Shown: positions 1 through 11,545 of the stretch, piece after piece
Layout of the letters: the number at the start of each line of letters is the position of its first letter
How positions within the stretch are numbered: the first letter of the stretch is position 1
Assembly: GCA_963931865.1 (NCBI GenBank)
Contig: OZ007512.1
Span: 7,372,208-7,436,207, forward strand
Direction of reading: 5' to 3'
Length of the DNA: 64,000 nt
Source of the DNA: Axinella damicornis
Lineage: Eukaryota; Porifera; Demospongiae; Axinellida; Axinellidae
The notes under the pieces: generated by a model
What the model saw: only the letters and a program-made list of their open reading frames with translations
What the model was told of the DNA's origin: nothing
Database searches by the model: none
Made by a program: the position numbers and the translations under genes

Positions 1-308
1 AGTGTTCCCAATCGGTGTTTATCCAGACCTCTCAGTGTACAATACTGGTGTGCAGGTCTGTGCTAAGGAGTGCAATAGGTCTTGGAATGAAGGATGAACA
101 GACTGCATGACACCCATATTGCAAAGTGCTGAATAAGTATGTCCCATCAGAGTTACATTTTGTGGGGACCACCCTCCCCCTTGAGTCTTTGCTGTCCCCC
201 TTTGAAGAGCTATGTATATATGCAAGGCAACCCATGCTTCCCCCCTTCACCACACTACACCCTTGAACAATTTTGTAAACACTACTCATACGTACATTCC
301 CTTTGCAG

Positions 309-424
309 GCCGTATACTTTGTGAAGCGTCATGCTGAGCCAGTTAAGCCAGACTCTTTCCACAGTCTGTCATGGTCGAGGACCTCTCTCACTTCCCTCTT
401 GACTACCGCCGTGGAGAATGTGTG
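309..424 (+). pseudogene. dynein tail exon (DHC_N1), frameshifted
   Basis: An acceptor (ctttgcag) precedes a frame reading AVYFVKRHAEPVKPDSFHSL. It resembles the N-terminal tail of axonemal heavy chains, where a VYF(I/V)(R/K) stretch is followed by an acidic DLS segment. After SL the frame must shift by one base to reach VMVEDLSHFPLDYRRGE, so the exon is broken. The match rests on memory of the family and is moderate. Confidence 0.5.
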
Positions 425-572
425 TGTCTCCCCCCAAACTAGCTGGACCAGTACTCTGTGTTCCGTGCACCAATACTGGTGTCAGTATCAGTCCCGATAC
501 CAGCCAGTAATGAGGTATCCAGTATTGGTTGTTGGAATTCTGTGGTTTTGACAATTAATTGCCTTGTCAAAT

Positions 573-700
573 GAGTCTGACTGAGCACATGCTGGTCTAC
601 CTGGACAAGCCCCTCATTGTCTGGGACACCAAAACCTGCATATTGACGTGAACTTTAACCCTCTGGTTAGGAAGATTATGCGCCTCTTTTCAAAGTGCAA
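573..700 (+). pseudogene. possible dynein tail fragment, out of order
   Basis: One frame reads LVYLDKPLIVWDTKT and, after a frame change, VNFNPLVRKIM. This resembles the DKPL..V…VNF(D/N)P segment of the dynein tail. In an intact heavy chain that segment lies after the NKNMPPVAG segment, which here is at 7.8-8.0 kb. If real, the tail has been rearranged. A chance match is possible. Confidence 0.3.
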
Positions 701-1518
701 CCATATTTTTGCAGTGGTGTCTTTCAAGGTTAGGGTATTAATGAAGGTCAACACATGCACATTATAGCTGGTGGCTCTCTTGCGTGAGACCTGGAACAGA
801 GGGAGAGCACGGATCATGTGATCCCTGAGAGCGCTGCTGCTGTTTTCACACAGAGCGAGACCTACTGGAAATTCCTCCAGGTATATATATACATATCGGT
901 TGTTTCGGCCTATAATTGCTAGCTTCATTTGTAAGCTTACATTTTTCACTTATGAGGGCCCCTGCACATGTATATATAGGTGGTATTGAAATATCAACGT
1001 ATTCAGTTGATGCATGAGCAAATATACTTGGTTCAACATTGCAATTTTGATAGGAATCTGATGCCAAAATGTTATGCAATATGAGGGTCAAAGTCGTGCG
1101 ACTACGGTATTTCAAATGCTCTTACACTTAGGACCCCTGAGCTGAGGAATGGAATAAAAGCCACGTACGTACATTTGCAATATAATACATTAATAGATTG
1201 GGGATGTTCATATACACATACCTACATAATCACTGAAATGAAAACATAATATTATATTTAGTGCTGCAGTATTGCATTAATTTTGTGAAGCCGTGCCCCA
1301 ACCAGCTGATTGCGTTTTGCTCCAAAGCTTAATAGCTTTGACTCTGTCCTGCTAGCAGGGACGAGAGTACTGCTCAATGAATCGGATTGCCTATACACAT
1401 GACAGAGCATTGAATCGCTTGTTGCACACTCATTATAAAGCTGTCAATGGCTGTTTTGAGTTCCACTAATTAGTTTGGATACCAGTTTCCAGTGCATTAC
1501 AGGCTTTTGTGCACTCGG

Positions 1519-1603
1519 GCAATCTAGTTAATGGTCTCGGGCGGATAATGCACTTGCCTTTGGCTTGTGCATTATCTCGTCCTCGACCATTAACTAGATT
1601 GCC
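1519..1603. repeat. short foldback hairpin
   Basis: Arms of about 34 bases, beginning GGCAATCTAGTTAATGGTC and closing GACCATTAACTAGATTGCC, flank a loop of about 13 bases. A few mismatches lie in the GC-rich middle of the arms. No coding content is seen; it is probably a foldback repeat or tiny MITE. Confidence 0.75.
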
Positions 1604-1948
1604 TTTGTGCATTAAAACCCGTAATACACTGCATTCTGGTATTGAAATTTATGGTGTACTTACAATAGGGAATGTGGAAGATCCCCCCCCCCCCCAACCC
1701 TCCCCAGAAGAAGCCCTGCTTTGAGGTACCTGTCATCTGCTGCTGCGTAGTGCTCATTACTGTGATGTATTAGGTAGTTTCTTGTACTTCCTGTTACTTC
1801 CTGTATTACTATCTGCAGTTCGTAATTACTTCCTGTACTGTTCATAATATTACTTCCTGCATCAGTCGTGTGCTTCGTTCATTGATTGAGTCTTCAATAA
1901 AATTGATACAGAATAACTGGCGACGAGGAAAGGGGATTTGTGCAACCA

Positions 1949-4020
1949 ATGGCGACTCAGACTGTTATCGGCCAAGTAGAAGCGTTCCAGCCCGGTGTCG
2001 ATGGTTGGGCAGTACACCGAGAGTACTTCTCGTAATAGATAACATTGGAGATGATTGCAAGAAGTTGGCTCACCGTGGTGGGCGCCAAAACTTACTCGTT
2101 GCTCAGCGATCTACTGGCACCTGATAAACCAGTCACAAGGAACTGGAAACCGAAGCCGGTGATCATCGTCGAGAGATTTCATTTCCACCAGAGGGAGGAC
2201 TCTGACTGAAGATGTGCCGCTGCTAAACATTCAAGCACAGTAGTGAAGCCCATGATATGTTAGTAATGTTAGACATAACTGTGGATGCCAGGCCCCTGCA
2301 GGTGGAACTGGACACAGGTACCTTGGTATCCATCATTTCAGAGAAGACTTGGAAGACTGCACTTGGGTCGCACCAAATTGGATATTTGACTGGAGACATA
2401 CCGGGCAGAACCTCAAGGTTGTGGGACAGAAGATAGCCAAGGTGCGGTACGGAAGACAGGAGCGGCAGCTACCCCTGATTGTGGTGGCCGGTGATGGCCC
2501 CTCCCTGCTTGACCGTAACTGGTTGGGTGAACTGCAGCTTGATTTGGGACGTATCAACAATGTGGTGGCCCCACTGGAGCAATTGCTTCAGGAATATGAA
2601 GAGGTCTTCCGTCCAGAATTGGGTACACTCTGGGGCATCCAGGCCAAGTGGTATTGGAGCCAAGCTCACGCAAGTACATTACCATTAGTACTCCTAAAGG
2701 ATTGTACCAATATAACAGCTACCTTTTGGGGTTGCGTCTGCACCTGCTGTCTTCCAGGAAGTTATTACATGGCATTCCAGGGGTGGTGGTATATCAGGTA
2801 CTGATTACAGGGAGAACGGAGGTAGCACACCATGACCATTTAAGGGAGGTTCTCGATCTGCTCCAGCAACATGGACCGAGACTAAATACCGATTTCTAGC
2901 ACCCTCTGTGGATTATCTGGGGTATCGTATTGATTGAGAAGGGTTGCATGCTCTGCCTGATAAGACTGTAGCTATGGTTGAAGCCTAAGCACCCACTAAT
3001 ATCACCGAGTTGCGTGCATTTTGGGGTTGGTGAGTTATTATGGGAAGTTCATCAGTCAGCAGCTATCCTCCGTAACCTACCCACTGAACAGGTAACTCTA
3101 TAAAAGAGCTCCTTAGGTTTGAGACAAGTCTTGTCAGCAAGCTTTTGTGCACCTGAGGCTAGACTGCATGTGATGCCTCAGCTTATGGGGTGAGGTGGGT
3201 GGGGTGGTACTGTCCCACAGACCAAGAGGCCCATTGCTTATCCCTCAAGGACCTTGAATGCAGCAGAGAAGAATAAGAGGGGTTGGCTCTCTATGGGAGG
3301 CGGTTTACCTTAGAGGCTTAGACTGACCACAAGCCTTTGATGTCCATGTTGGGGCCCAAAAAGGGCTTGCCCACCAGCAGCTAGATTGCAGGGATGGGCC
3401 ATATACTGCTGGGTTACCGTTGGAATTCAGGAGCTCAATGCAGCACAGTAAGCTGTGCCCAGTATTATAGTCCTGGCTGAGCTCCACACCAGCCACCCAG
3501 GGATAGTACGAATGAAAAGGTGGTCCCGGACACAAATGTGGTGGCCAGGTTTGGGTCTTACCATTGAGCAAGCAGTGCACGATTGTGACCCGTACCAGGG
3601 TAACTGCAAACAGCCACCCACTATGCCCCTGCATCCATGGCCATGGCCCACCGCCCTTGGGGGAGAGAGTATAATTATGTTGATTATGCTGGTCCCTTTT
3701 TGGGCTACATGACATTGTATTTGTTAGTGGTAGACATGGTTCCAAATGGTTGGAGGCGATGCTCACGAAGAGTACAACCACAGAGCAGACACTGGAAGTT
3801 TTGAGGTCTTTGTTTGCACGGTATGGTTTGCCAGGCAGCTAGTTTCCGACAATGGACATCAGTTTACAGCCCAATGAGTTCGAGCAGTTTATGCGGGCGG
3901 GCCCATGGGGTCAAGCGTTTGAAAAGCGCCCCACATCACCCAGCTACCAATGGGAAAGTGGAGAGGTTGTACAGGCCTTTAATCGCTTTCTTCATGCTGG
4001 ACAGAGTGATGGAGGAATGG
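1949..4020 (+). mobile_element. degenerate Ty3/Gypsy LTR retrotransposon (gag-PR-RT-RH-IN remnants)
   Basis: Remnants occur in canonical order. A gag-like start at 1949 (MATQTVIGQVEAF) continues, after frame shifts, into a segment ending LLAPDKPV near 2130. A retropepsin with VELDTGTLVSIIS lies near 2300, followed by VVAGDGPSLL near 2490. RT pieces read ITISTPKGLYQYN (about 2690) and EGLHALPDKT (about 2940), with the YxDD box destroyed. An RNase H piece TDHKPLMSMLGPKKG is near 3320, an integrase zinc-binding/core start HPGIVRMK…WWPG near 3495, and VSDNGHQFTA…NGKVERL around 3845-3980. Every module is interrupted by stops or shifts. A TGGCGACGAGG primer-site-like stretch lies at about 1918. The integrase end runs almost directly into a dynein exon at 4035. 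LTR limits were not resolved. Confidence 0.8.
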
Positions 4021-4034
4021 TGCTGCTCTCCGAG

Positions 4035-4113
4035 TTCCTGGAGAAGGGGGACTGTCGTGTCCTTGTGCGACTCACACCAAGCACATCCTTCCCCAACACC
4101 ATGAAAAATGAAG
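4035..4113 (+). pseudogene. dynein tail exon (FLEKGDCRVLV…MKNE)
   Basis: The frame reads FLEKGDCRVLVRLTPSTSF and ends in MKNE at a strong donor (gtaagc at 4114). In axonemal heavy chains this segment directly precedes the VYF(V/I)K segment, yet here that segment lies upstream at 309. The order and the homologous introns at 1 and 4233 show a duplication or rearrangement of this part of the tail. Confidence 0.5.
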
Positions 4114-4125
4114 GTAAGCGTGAGT

Positions 4126-4156
<31 letters not shown>

Positions 4157-4232
4157 GGGGGAGGGGGGGAATGGGAGGAGGAGGGAATTGGGGGGGGGGG
4201 GGAGTAACAGGTGGGAGGGGGAAGGGTCAGTC

Positions 4233-4375
4233 TTGTCCCAATAGTTGTTTATCCAGACCTATCATATTGTTACTTGCAGTATAGCAGTGAGTGGTACTGT
4301 GCTTAGGAGGAGTACATGTTTAGGTCCGGGAATGAGAGAACTCAAGGATGAAAGGACTGCATGACACCTGTTAGC
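4233..4375 (+). repeat. second copy of the intron sequence at 1-125
   Basis: Both copies share TTTATCCAGACCT near the start, GTGCTTAGGAG/GTGCTAAGGAG in the middle, and AAGGATGAA..GACTGCATGACACC at the end, with small indels between. The copy at 1-125 precedes the VYFVK exon and this one follows the MKNE exon, so they are probably copies of the same dynein intron. A poly-G tract (4140-4201) lies between the exon donor and this repeat. Confidence 0.65.
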
Positions 4376-4896
4376 CTCGTTCCACCAACTCAAGTACTGT
4401 AGTAGTAGCGTGACGTCACAGAAGAAACGTTTCTGGAAACAATTGCCTGCCCACCCTAATACATACCCTAAGCCCTGACCATGCCCCTAATGAGATTCAT
4501 AATGGCGGAGAATTGTATGTTCCCAGACCCTCCCCGAAATGCAGAAGGTCTTCTTGTCACATGGGGCATAGTCTTGTGCCCAGACCCTCCTCGCACGTGC
4601 AAGAAAGAGGGTCTGGTTACACAAGTCCAAATCCTTGGACTCACTTCAGAATTTGAAAGCAGCCAAAAGAAGCGTTTATTAGAATAATTTGGTAGTGGAG
4701 GAATGTAGTCATCAGCAATAATGGAGTTTCAGCTAAACGGTGTGTGTCAAGCGTCTTCGCGTAAGGTTCCCTGTAGAAGTGGTAAAAGCAGCAGTGTTGT
4801 TTGGAGTACAGGCATTAGGCTGCGATGAACCCACGGAGGAACAAATGCACATTCTGCGAGCATTTTTTTGTTGGAAGTGATGTTTCTCCTGTCTTC

Positions 4897-5145
4897 CTAC
4901 CTGGAGTGGAAAGTATCTGTGCTATGCTGCCTAACCGTCAGCTTTTGGATACCTACGATCTGTTGGAAGTCTTTCAGGCACACATAGTACTCGGCATTGG
5001 CCAGTCTTCTCTTGAAAGAAGGATCCATGAATTCACCAACGAATCTCTGAACCGCTTCGTTTGTAGGTTTGCACTGGTTGAGCTTTCTGCGCTGTTTCAC
5101 TGCTTCAAGTATTATTTTGTCTCGCAGATTCCGCGGCGAATACAT
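4897..5145 (-). CDS. unrecognised open frame, 82 codons
   Basis: The minus strand is open for 82 codons beginning MYSPRNLRDKIILEAVKQ. The residue composition looks protein-like, charged with a conserved-looking FVGEFMDPSF stretch, but no family is recognised. A 24-base G run lies at about 5169, just upstream of the frame on the minus strand. It may be an exon or part of a transposon. Confidence 0.2.
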   Translation of the reverse strand: MYSPRNLRDKIILEAVKQRRKLNQCKPTNEAVQRFVGEFMDPSFKRRLANAEYYVCLKDFQQIVGIQKLTVRQHSTDTFHSR

Positions 5146-5243
5146 GCACGACTTTCAGCAATAATCTGGGGGGGGGGGGGGGGGGGGGGGGGCTGGTCTG
5201 GGCACGAAACAACATGGGGCAGGGCCGTATGTATGAGTTATTA

Positions 5244-6169
5244 CCGTATATCTTCTAAAAATTCGGCATCCCTAATTATTCGGCACCCTACACGCAAATG
5301 GGAAAAATTGTCTCTAATTTTCGGCAAGGGAATTCCCAAATATTACGGAATTTAATCTCTAATTGCAATACGTTTTGGGCAGCTTGCCGTCCTGTCCGAG
5401 AGGCTTATACAAGCCAGTCAGGGAGAGAGATCGGTGAGTTCGGTGCTGTTTAAGCCCCAAGCGGTGAAAGCTTTAAGCTGTCGCCAATGCACACGAGCCC
5501 CTGGAAGTCAACCGATCGCTTCGACGTAGCTAGCTACGTGCCATGTTGACCAATTGGTGAAAGCCCTGCGCTGAAGTACACTCGCAAACCTCCAAGTCTT
5601 GCCCTGACCCGGCCTGAGAGTCACAGATGAACCTAGAACGACACGGGGTGAGTACCGGGCCCGGGTACAGCCAGCGGCACAGTTCGAGATCGTTCGCTTC
5701 GTACACCGACAATTCAGGCCGACGCTGGTGCTAGTGGAAAGTATGGAGTGTCACAGTCTGTACCAAGAGGAAAGACTACGTACCTCGCCCTGCCGGTATA
5801 GCTGCTCTGCTGCTCGATCTTGATCTTGAGACTTGAATCTCGAGTGAAAAAAAAACGACCGACCGACCGCGGGTAGCACTTCTAATAATTTAATCAGCAT
5901 TGCATGAGCCAGTTATGGCCATCACCTGGATACACCATGAGATATATGCTGTGGGTGAGTTAAAAAAAGGGTTGCGCTACAAAACACCAAACAAAAGAGT
6001 TGCATTAACAAAAGAGTTGAAAGTGACAAAAGAGTTGCATTAACAAAAGAGTTCTAATTATTCGGCACTTTTGCATTTTGGTACAAATTTTGCGATTTTA
6101 CTTCTAATTATTACGGCAAGGCTCATAAATAATTATTAAAAACATGCCGAATTTTTAGAAGATATACGG
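5244..6169. mobile_element. TA-flanked terminal-inverted-repeat element (Tc1/mariner-like MITE)
   Basis: The ends are perfect inverted repeats. CCGTATATCTTCTAAAAATT at 5244 is mirrored at 6169, and identity extends to 27 bases when the flanking TTA/TAA is counted. TA dinucleotides bound both sides, as expected for Tc1/mariner or pogo targets. Subterminal CTAATTATTCGGCA motifs recur at both ends. No transposase is seen. Near 5990-6052 lie direct repeats of ACAAAAGAGTTGCATTA. Confidence 0.75.
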
Positions 6170-6789
6170 TAAGATTTATTTGCATGGTCATGTATTTCAA
6201 GTGGTTGCTAAGGGCAAAGGGCACATATTAGTTTAGACCATTTAGCAGGACTACTGTGGTTAATAATCATTAAGTACTTCAGTGATTGCTAAAACAACCA
6301 CAGGCAGCTGTACAAGGCCAGCCCACAGAGTGCACACTGTAAACCCAATGGGATATCACATGCAGTTATGAAGAAGTGCAAGTTAGTTTAGCATGAAAGC
6401 CTGGGGAGCAAAAAGAAGTATAATAATATTATGTCTGCTGTCTTCCTCTGCAAGGCCGTTTTAGACTTATGCAAATGTGCCATCTCTCTGATAAAGTGCT
6501 TGATCGCAAGAGTGTAGAAATCTTGTACGGGTTGTAGCTACAAATGGACAATCAGAAAACGTGTGTACGATCAGGACACCTGGTACGCTGTCACTTCAAG
6601 CCTGGTTCTGTAAAGGTAGATGTGAACCATGTACTACTCATATGGAATGGTGGAGTGAAATATTGTGCAACCTATACAAGACTTGCCATTCGCATGTGCG
6701 AGTTAACTTAACTGTACTGGGCATGGGAATGAGACTATGGGAGTGGCAGTTGTAGTCAGCTGCTTGTCAACCAGCTGTCCCTCCTTGCA

Positions 6790-6879
6790 GGAGTTTCTCT
6801 TGGACTACAAGGCTTTCAAAGAGACATTGAGCTGCTGGTGGGATTCATTGTCTGCAAATCCTTTGGTGACTGTCATGGA
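6790..6879 (+). CDS. candidate 90-bp exon, unassigned
   Basis: A good acceptor (tccttgcag) and donor (gtgagt) enclose 30 open codons beginning EFLLDYKAFKETLSCWWDSL. I do not recognise the family. Position would allow it to be a dynein tail exon, but I saw no match. Confidence 0.25.
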
Positions 6880-7347
6880 TGTGAGTCTGCCTTCAAGGTA
6901 TGGAAACAAGTCTTCATAGAATAATAATATGTTGCCTCTTACCCGGGTCTTCTCCCCCCTTCATCTGTGCTTGCAGTATTGATGTGCAGGAAGGCTGGTA
7001 AAACACACTGCATGCAGTAACATACATACCGAGACGTTGGGTGGACATGTAGGAGTATTTAGCACTTTCCCAGAACACCAAAACTGTGCAAGTGTGGTAA
7101 GCGCACTACTGATCACAACAATGGACCACAGAGCACCGTCCGCATCTACGCCTGCATCCGGTAGTCTTGGCAACATTTCTCAAGTTCAGAAAGCCACTCT
7201 ACATTGTACGCAAAGCTGACTCCCCCATAGTCCATACATCCACCCAGCATCCAGGTATAGGTCACTCTATGTGACGATTTTCACCTGGCTCCCATGGTTA
7301 ACATAATTATGATTGCAAGTGACAAAATATTGGTATATGAGTATCAC

Positions 7348-7606
7348 CAGGCCCGTACGGAGTGGGGGTTCGAAGGGGTTCGCACGAACCCCTCTAATGG
7401 GCAGGCTAAAATTATATAGCAGCTAGCTTCACAAACTCTACCGTTTCTTTGTAAGTAGTCGACTAGCCATGGAGAAATCACCGTTGTCGACCGTTAAAAA
7501 AATTCCCACGCTTTGCGCGGATTGGATCGCCACTATTCACCTCTGTTCGTTGCCTTCGGCAGTGCCCTTACCGAACCCCTGTCCTGGAAATCCTGCCTAC
7601 AGGCCT
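7348..7606. mobile_element. small hAT-like inverted-repeat element
   Basis: It begins CAGGCCCGTACGGAGTGGG and ends in the inverted form …CTACAGGCCTG, with internal GGGGTTCG/CGAACCCC arms near both ends. The terminal motif matches that of the larger element at 40429-41150, suggesting one family. No clear target duplication was found. Confidence 0.45.
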
Positions 7607-7825
7607 GATTACTATCTTACAATCTCTCATTCTCTTGTTCATATCTGTTCGCTTTACTTTCCCATCCCCCCCCCCCCCCCCCCCCTTCCTCATTCCTCTC
7701 TCCTCTCCTCCCCCTCCCTTCCCTCCTCCCTTTCCTCTCCTACCCCCTTCCTTTCCTTCTCCCCTCCCCTTCAACCAACCTTCCCTTCCCTCATCTCTCT
7801 CTCCTCTCCTTCCTCTCCCCTCCAG

Positions 7826-8040
7826 CTGCTCGAGATGATGGTCTCCCTGATTAAGTGTCCCCTCATTCACCAAGACTTCCAGCACAAGTACCCGATCGTG
7901 TTTGACCAAGAACTAGACAACGCCAAGCTCATCTTTGACCAGCAGGTGGCCCTTGCTCAGACACCCTCAGGGCCTGTTATCAACAAGAACATGCCCTACG
8001 TGGCCGCGGTGTGCTGCAGATGCTGATGCTGAACCACGGG
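7826..8040 (+). pseudogene. dynein tail exon (DHC_N1, NKNMP motif)
   Basis: Behind a 160-base pyrimidine tract and a CAG acceptor the frame reads LLEMMVSLIKCPLIHQDF and later INKNMPYVA. The segment …YDQQ…NKNMPPVAG… is typical of axonemal dynein tails. After PYVA the expected G-(A/V)-L-R-W does not follow in frame; a one-base shift gives VLQMLMLNH. The exon is thus recognisable but damaged at its end, and its donor is unclear. Confidence 0.7.
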
Positions 8041-8539
8041 GGGGTGAATGAACTTAGTCTATCGGTAGCTTCAAGTTTGCTACTCCCCAGTAACTTAGTG
8101 GTGATTCGTTTTGCTGGTATTTGGATGGTGTTGAGGTAGAGTATTGTCGTGTTTATGAATCTCAACATGATGGTTTATGACCGGGCGACAGTACCTATGT
8201 ACTGTGGCAGTAGTATGGATGCACCCACACTGTAACTGGTGACTTTGACTACCCTTGCTTCTCATATAGCACAATGGAGGCGATGATGGTACAGAACAAG
8301 TTTCAGGAAATGACCCACCACATCAAGTAGTGAGTGATTTTGAGTTACACGTAGTGGTGATCATGTGCCATTGGTTTTTTGGCATTAACCCTTTAAACCC
8401 GATAGTACACTTTTGTGTACAATGCATGGGCAGAACTTCCAGCTTTCACTCACCACAACCGCAACACAAATAGAGCACTTTTGTATTAACAAGCTACTTA
8501 TACGTATTTAGGTGCTAATGGTCTCTCCTGGCTCTTGGG

Positions 8540-8566
8540 GTGGGGGGGGGGGGGGGGGGGGGGGGG
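8540..8566 (+). repeat. poly-G tract
   Basis: An almost uninterrupted run of G lies between dynein blocks. It has G-quadruplex potential, and its exact length is uncertain in any assembly. Confidence 0.9.
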
Positions 8567-8707
8567 AGAAGTCATTGCAAGGAGCAAATGAAAGATCAAT
8601 AAACATCCCATGAAATGATCCAATAAGAGGATATAATTATGTACATCACATTCTTAACCGGATGTTCTGTCTTTGTCTCTCTCCCCATGACACCCTTTCC
8701 ACCACAG

Positions 8708-8868
8708 GCGGAGGAGGGCTCAGAGATCTGACGGAACTATTGTGGAGTATCTACACGACACTGTGCTGGACGGCTTCTTCAACTGCATTCACTGCTCCCT
8801 GCAATACCTGCTGGACAACACCAACAAGGGGAGGACGGACATGCTGATGGGGGCAAAGTTTAATTGCT
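8708..8868 (+). pseudogene. dynein exon (SLQYLLDNT segment)
   Basis: After an acceptor (ccaccacag) one frame reads IVEYLHDTVLDGFFNCIHCS, then LQYLLDNTNKG and AKFN. This corresponds to the …SLxYLLENT…LFEAKLEL segment of outer-arm heavy chains, and the next block (10374) continues with APEMVFHPSL. A GT donor follows. The start phase does not join cleanly to the preceding block. Confidence 0.65.
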
Positions 8869-8975
8869 GGTGTGTTGTCCCATACTGTTGCAGCTCAGGA
8901 TGACCTGATAACATGTGCTAGTGTACGTCCCTTTATGCTTTCTGTGTTCCCAACACCCACATAATACAATAATTA

Positions 8976-9545
8976 TATTATACAAGTAGCTTCGCTCGCT
9001 TGCTCGCTCAGCTACTTCCCCCTCGTTCGCCTACCGTGAGTAATCCGGCACCGGACAGCTCTCTGTGCAGAGCTGCTGCTCCCCGATTGCTTCCGCTTGC
9101 CCCCCGAATGCGTCCGCTTCAGCTGCCGCTCTGCCGCTTGCGTCCGCTTCGAATCAGCTGTTGCTCCCTGGCCCGATTGCATCCGCTTCAACTGTTGCTC
9201 CCTGTTTGCGTCCCGCTTCCAGCTGCTGCTCCCCAATTGCACCCACTTCAGCTGCTGCATGCTGCATGCTCGCCACTTGCATCCGCTTCAGCTGCTGCTC
9301 CCGATCGCGTCCGCTTCGGTTGTTGCTCCCCGACTGCGTCCGCTTCGACTGCTGCTCCCCGATTGCATGCATCCGTTTGCAGCCCCAGTTGGATTCCAGC
9401 CCAATGTTCTCGAACATTCTTCGCGGAGTTCGAGGTTCAGTAATTAAATTAAAGTATGAAGGTCATGCGTCACTATAGTCTAGTCCCGCCCCACGAACAT
9501 CCCACTTCCGACAGACACACAGACACATGTTAAAATCTTAATGTA
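8976..9545 (+). repeat. dispersed element with AGCTACTT head and internal 29-30 bp minisatellite
   Basis: The head is a palindrome-like AAGTAGC…GCTCGCTCAGCTACTT followed by CCGGCACCGGACAGCTCTCT. The middle (about 9060-9390) is an imperfect tandem array of about eleven units resembling GCTGCTGCTCCCCGATTGC plus GTCCGCTTCA. The tail reads CATCCCACTTCCGACAGAC and ends AAAATCTTAAT. Shorter relatives sit at 16044-16165 and 52002-52490. Confidence 0.75.
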
Positions 9546-9628
9546 TTGATACACGTTGAGAACTTCATGTCTGTGAGCGCCTTATTTGAAATGGCAGTGC
9601 GATGATTGGGTTCTGAATGTACTTTATC

Positions 9629-9751
9629 AAGAGTTCATATAACGGAGTGCAACTTCCATATGGGTTCCACTACCACCCTCTTGGCTGCCGAGATGGTGGT
9701 AGTGGAACACATAATTATGGCAGTTGCACACTCTTATTGTTATGAACTCTT
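9629..9751. repeat. foldback repeat
   Basis: Arms AAGAGTTCATATAACGG… and …TTGTTATGAACTCTT are inverted, and the central GGTTCCACTACCACC pairs with GGTGGTAGTGGAAC. It is an imperfect hairpin of about 123 bases, MITE-like, with no coding content. Confidence 0.7.
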
Positions 9752-10373
9752 GACATTATACAGTGGCTGTAAGGCTTCAGAGCTCACTCTCTTTCTGCTT
9801 CGAGGGGCAACCGCACTCCTGGTAGCCGTTGCAACGCTGGCTGCGACTCGCCGTAGCGCTATCGCAGTTTGTTCCAATAAACGCACATGCCACGTGGCAA
9901 CCACGCTCGACCGCTCAGTTGCAATGGCAGCAAAAGGAAGACACGAAGTTATTACAGCACTTACAACTTTGCCAGCACGGTCAGTTTTGGCATGTAAGCG
10001 TCAGTGAACGACAGTGATTACGGCTGTGTGGTCAGAATCTTTGTGGGGCCTTCGTAAGACTGTACTGGCAACCAACGTCGAAGAGAGCGATCTAGCAATG
10101 GCGGCCGACGGCACGACAAAAGCGCTTGTATCTCAACCTCCAAGGTGAGTTTCGGAATTATGCATTTGTCTGACTGCATGATAGCGATCACGACGGTGTA
10201 GTCAGAATCTTTGTAGGCCTTTCCTGCGAGCTATGAGGTTTGATTATTTAGATTAATTACAATTTTCCCCTACCAGGAGTGTAATGAAGTTACACATGTA
10301 CCCTTCTCTTCGTCCCCCTTTCCCTGGAACCCCCCTCCCACCTCCTTCCCTCCTCCCCCTTCCTTCTTGCCAG

Positions 10374-10566
10374 GCCCCTGAGATGGTTTTCCACCCTTCT
10401 CTAGAGCAGGACTCTCCTTAGGGTTTCTACACTCTGGTGGAGGGACTCCTGGTACAACTCACCTGGTCTCACCTAGCTTGAGAGCATCTTCATTGGGTCC
10501 AAAGACATCCGTTCCCAAATGCCGGAACACTCCAAGGCATTTGATACCATCGACACCGACTTTAAG
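10374..10566 (+). pseudogene. dynein exon, tail/linker junction, with stops
   Basis: After a CT-rich tract and acceptor the frame reads APEMVFHPSLEQDSP, then TAG, then GFYTLVEGLL. A shift later gives ESIFIGSKDIRSQMPEHSKA and FDTIDTDFK up to a GTAAGA donor. Both motifs (PE(I/M)VF.PSL…GFY and DIR(A/S)Q(L/M)PE.SK.FD.ID) are hallmarks of outer-arm heavy chains. There is one in-frame TAG and at least one shift. Confidence 0.85.
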
Positions 10567-11545
10567 GTAAGAAGTGACTATTTGTAGCTATGTTCAACAC
10601 AATGCGTTTCACCGCAAATTGTTTGTCAATCTCTAGACTGCACTAATGTAGTGCGCAGTTAGCCTCGTTCCCCGGCTCCTCCCCAGTGACAAAATGCATT
10701 TCTGAGGGGGCTGGCAATCTGGGTAGGTAGTAAAGACTCCATGCTTGAAGCCTAAAGCTTGTTTATTTTGGCAGTTGGGTTACCTCCCAACCATATGTGA
10801 AGTACGGGGGGGGGGGGGGGGGGGGGGGGGGGGGTGGTGCAATTTTTGGTGCCCTCCAAACTACGTACATGTTGACATTCTTTAGGTTTCAAACTTGGAG
10901 GCTTTCCTGAATACCTTAAGGCCTAGATGCACCCAAAAAAATCAGATTGCCACCCCCCTCAGAATTTTGGGGTGAGCTCTGTTTAGACTTATGCAAATAT
11001 GCCATTGACTATATAGCTTGGAAGCTAAAGGAAGGGTGCTAATAAAAGCATATTGCATAACATTAGCTGCAGGTACATACGTACGACCACTGAAGGGTTA
11101 GCTGATGATTCAGCAACGACACTGAGGCACTGGTCATACACAAGAAGACAGCGGTGCGATTTCCATGTAGGACACAAGTTCACATGACAGCACATGACAG
11201 TCGGTCTGAAGGTTTCCATCACAGGCACATTGTTTGGAATTCCGATGGTGTCATTGGGACACAGGGATATCTTGATGTCCCCGAGACGAGCAGTACAAAC
11301 ATAACTCAGGACGCCCTCCACAACAAGTGGCAGTGTTCATGTAGCTTAGAGGGCATACTGGACCAGATTGAGATGGAGATCTAGACTTACCTGTGGTAGC
11401 TGGTACTTAGCAAAAGGGCCCCAACCACGAGTAGAGGTAGCTTCACACTGTGTTCTCAGGTTCCTATGTACAGAGGCTACATGAAGCTATTGAACTAGTA
11501 TGGGCGTTTTACTGATGTAACCATACCTATACTCCCCTACTTCAG

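Noticed and set aside
8388..8440. TTAACCCTTTAAACCCGATAG as a piggyBac-type left end
   Set aside because: No matching inverted right end with TTAA was found within the next kilobase. CCCTTTAACACTGATAG at 47870 is similar but also unpaired.
9000..9478. Long frames in three phases across the 8976-9545 element
   Set aside because: They arise from the 29-30 bp minisatellite; no start, splice or family supports coding.
10099..10145. Possible first exon MAADGTTKALVSQPPR followed by GTGAGT
   Set aside because: It lies inside the dynein interval on the same strand, with no second exon or promoter found; chance is likely.
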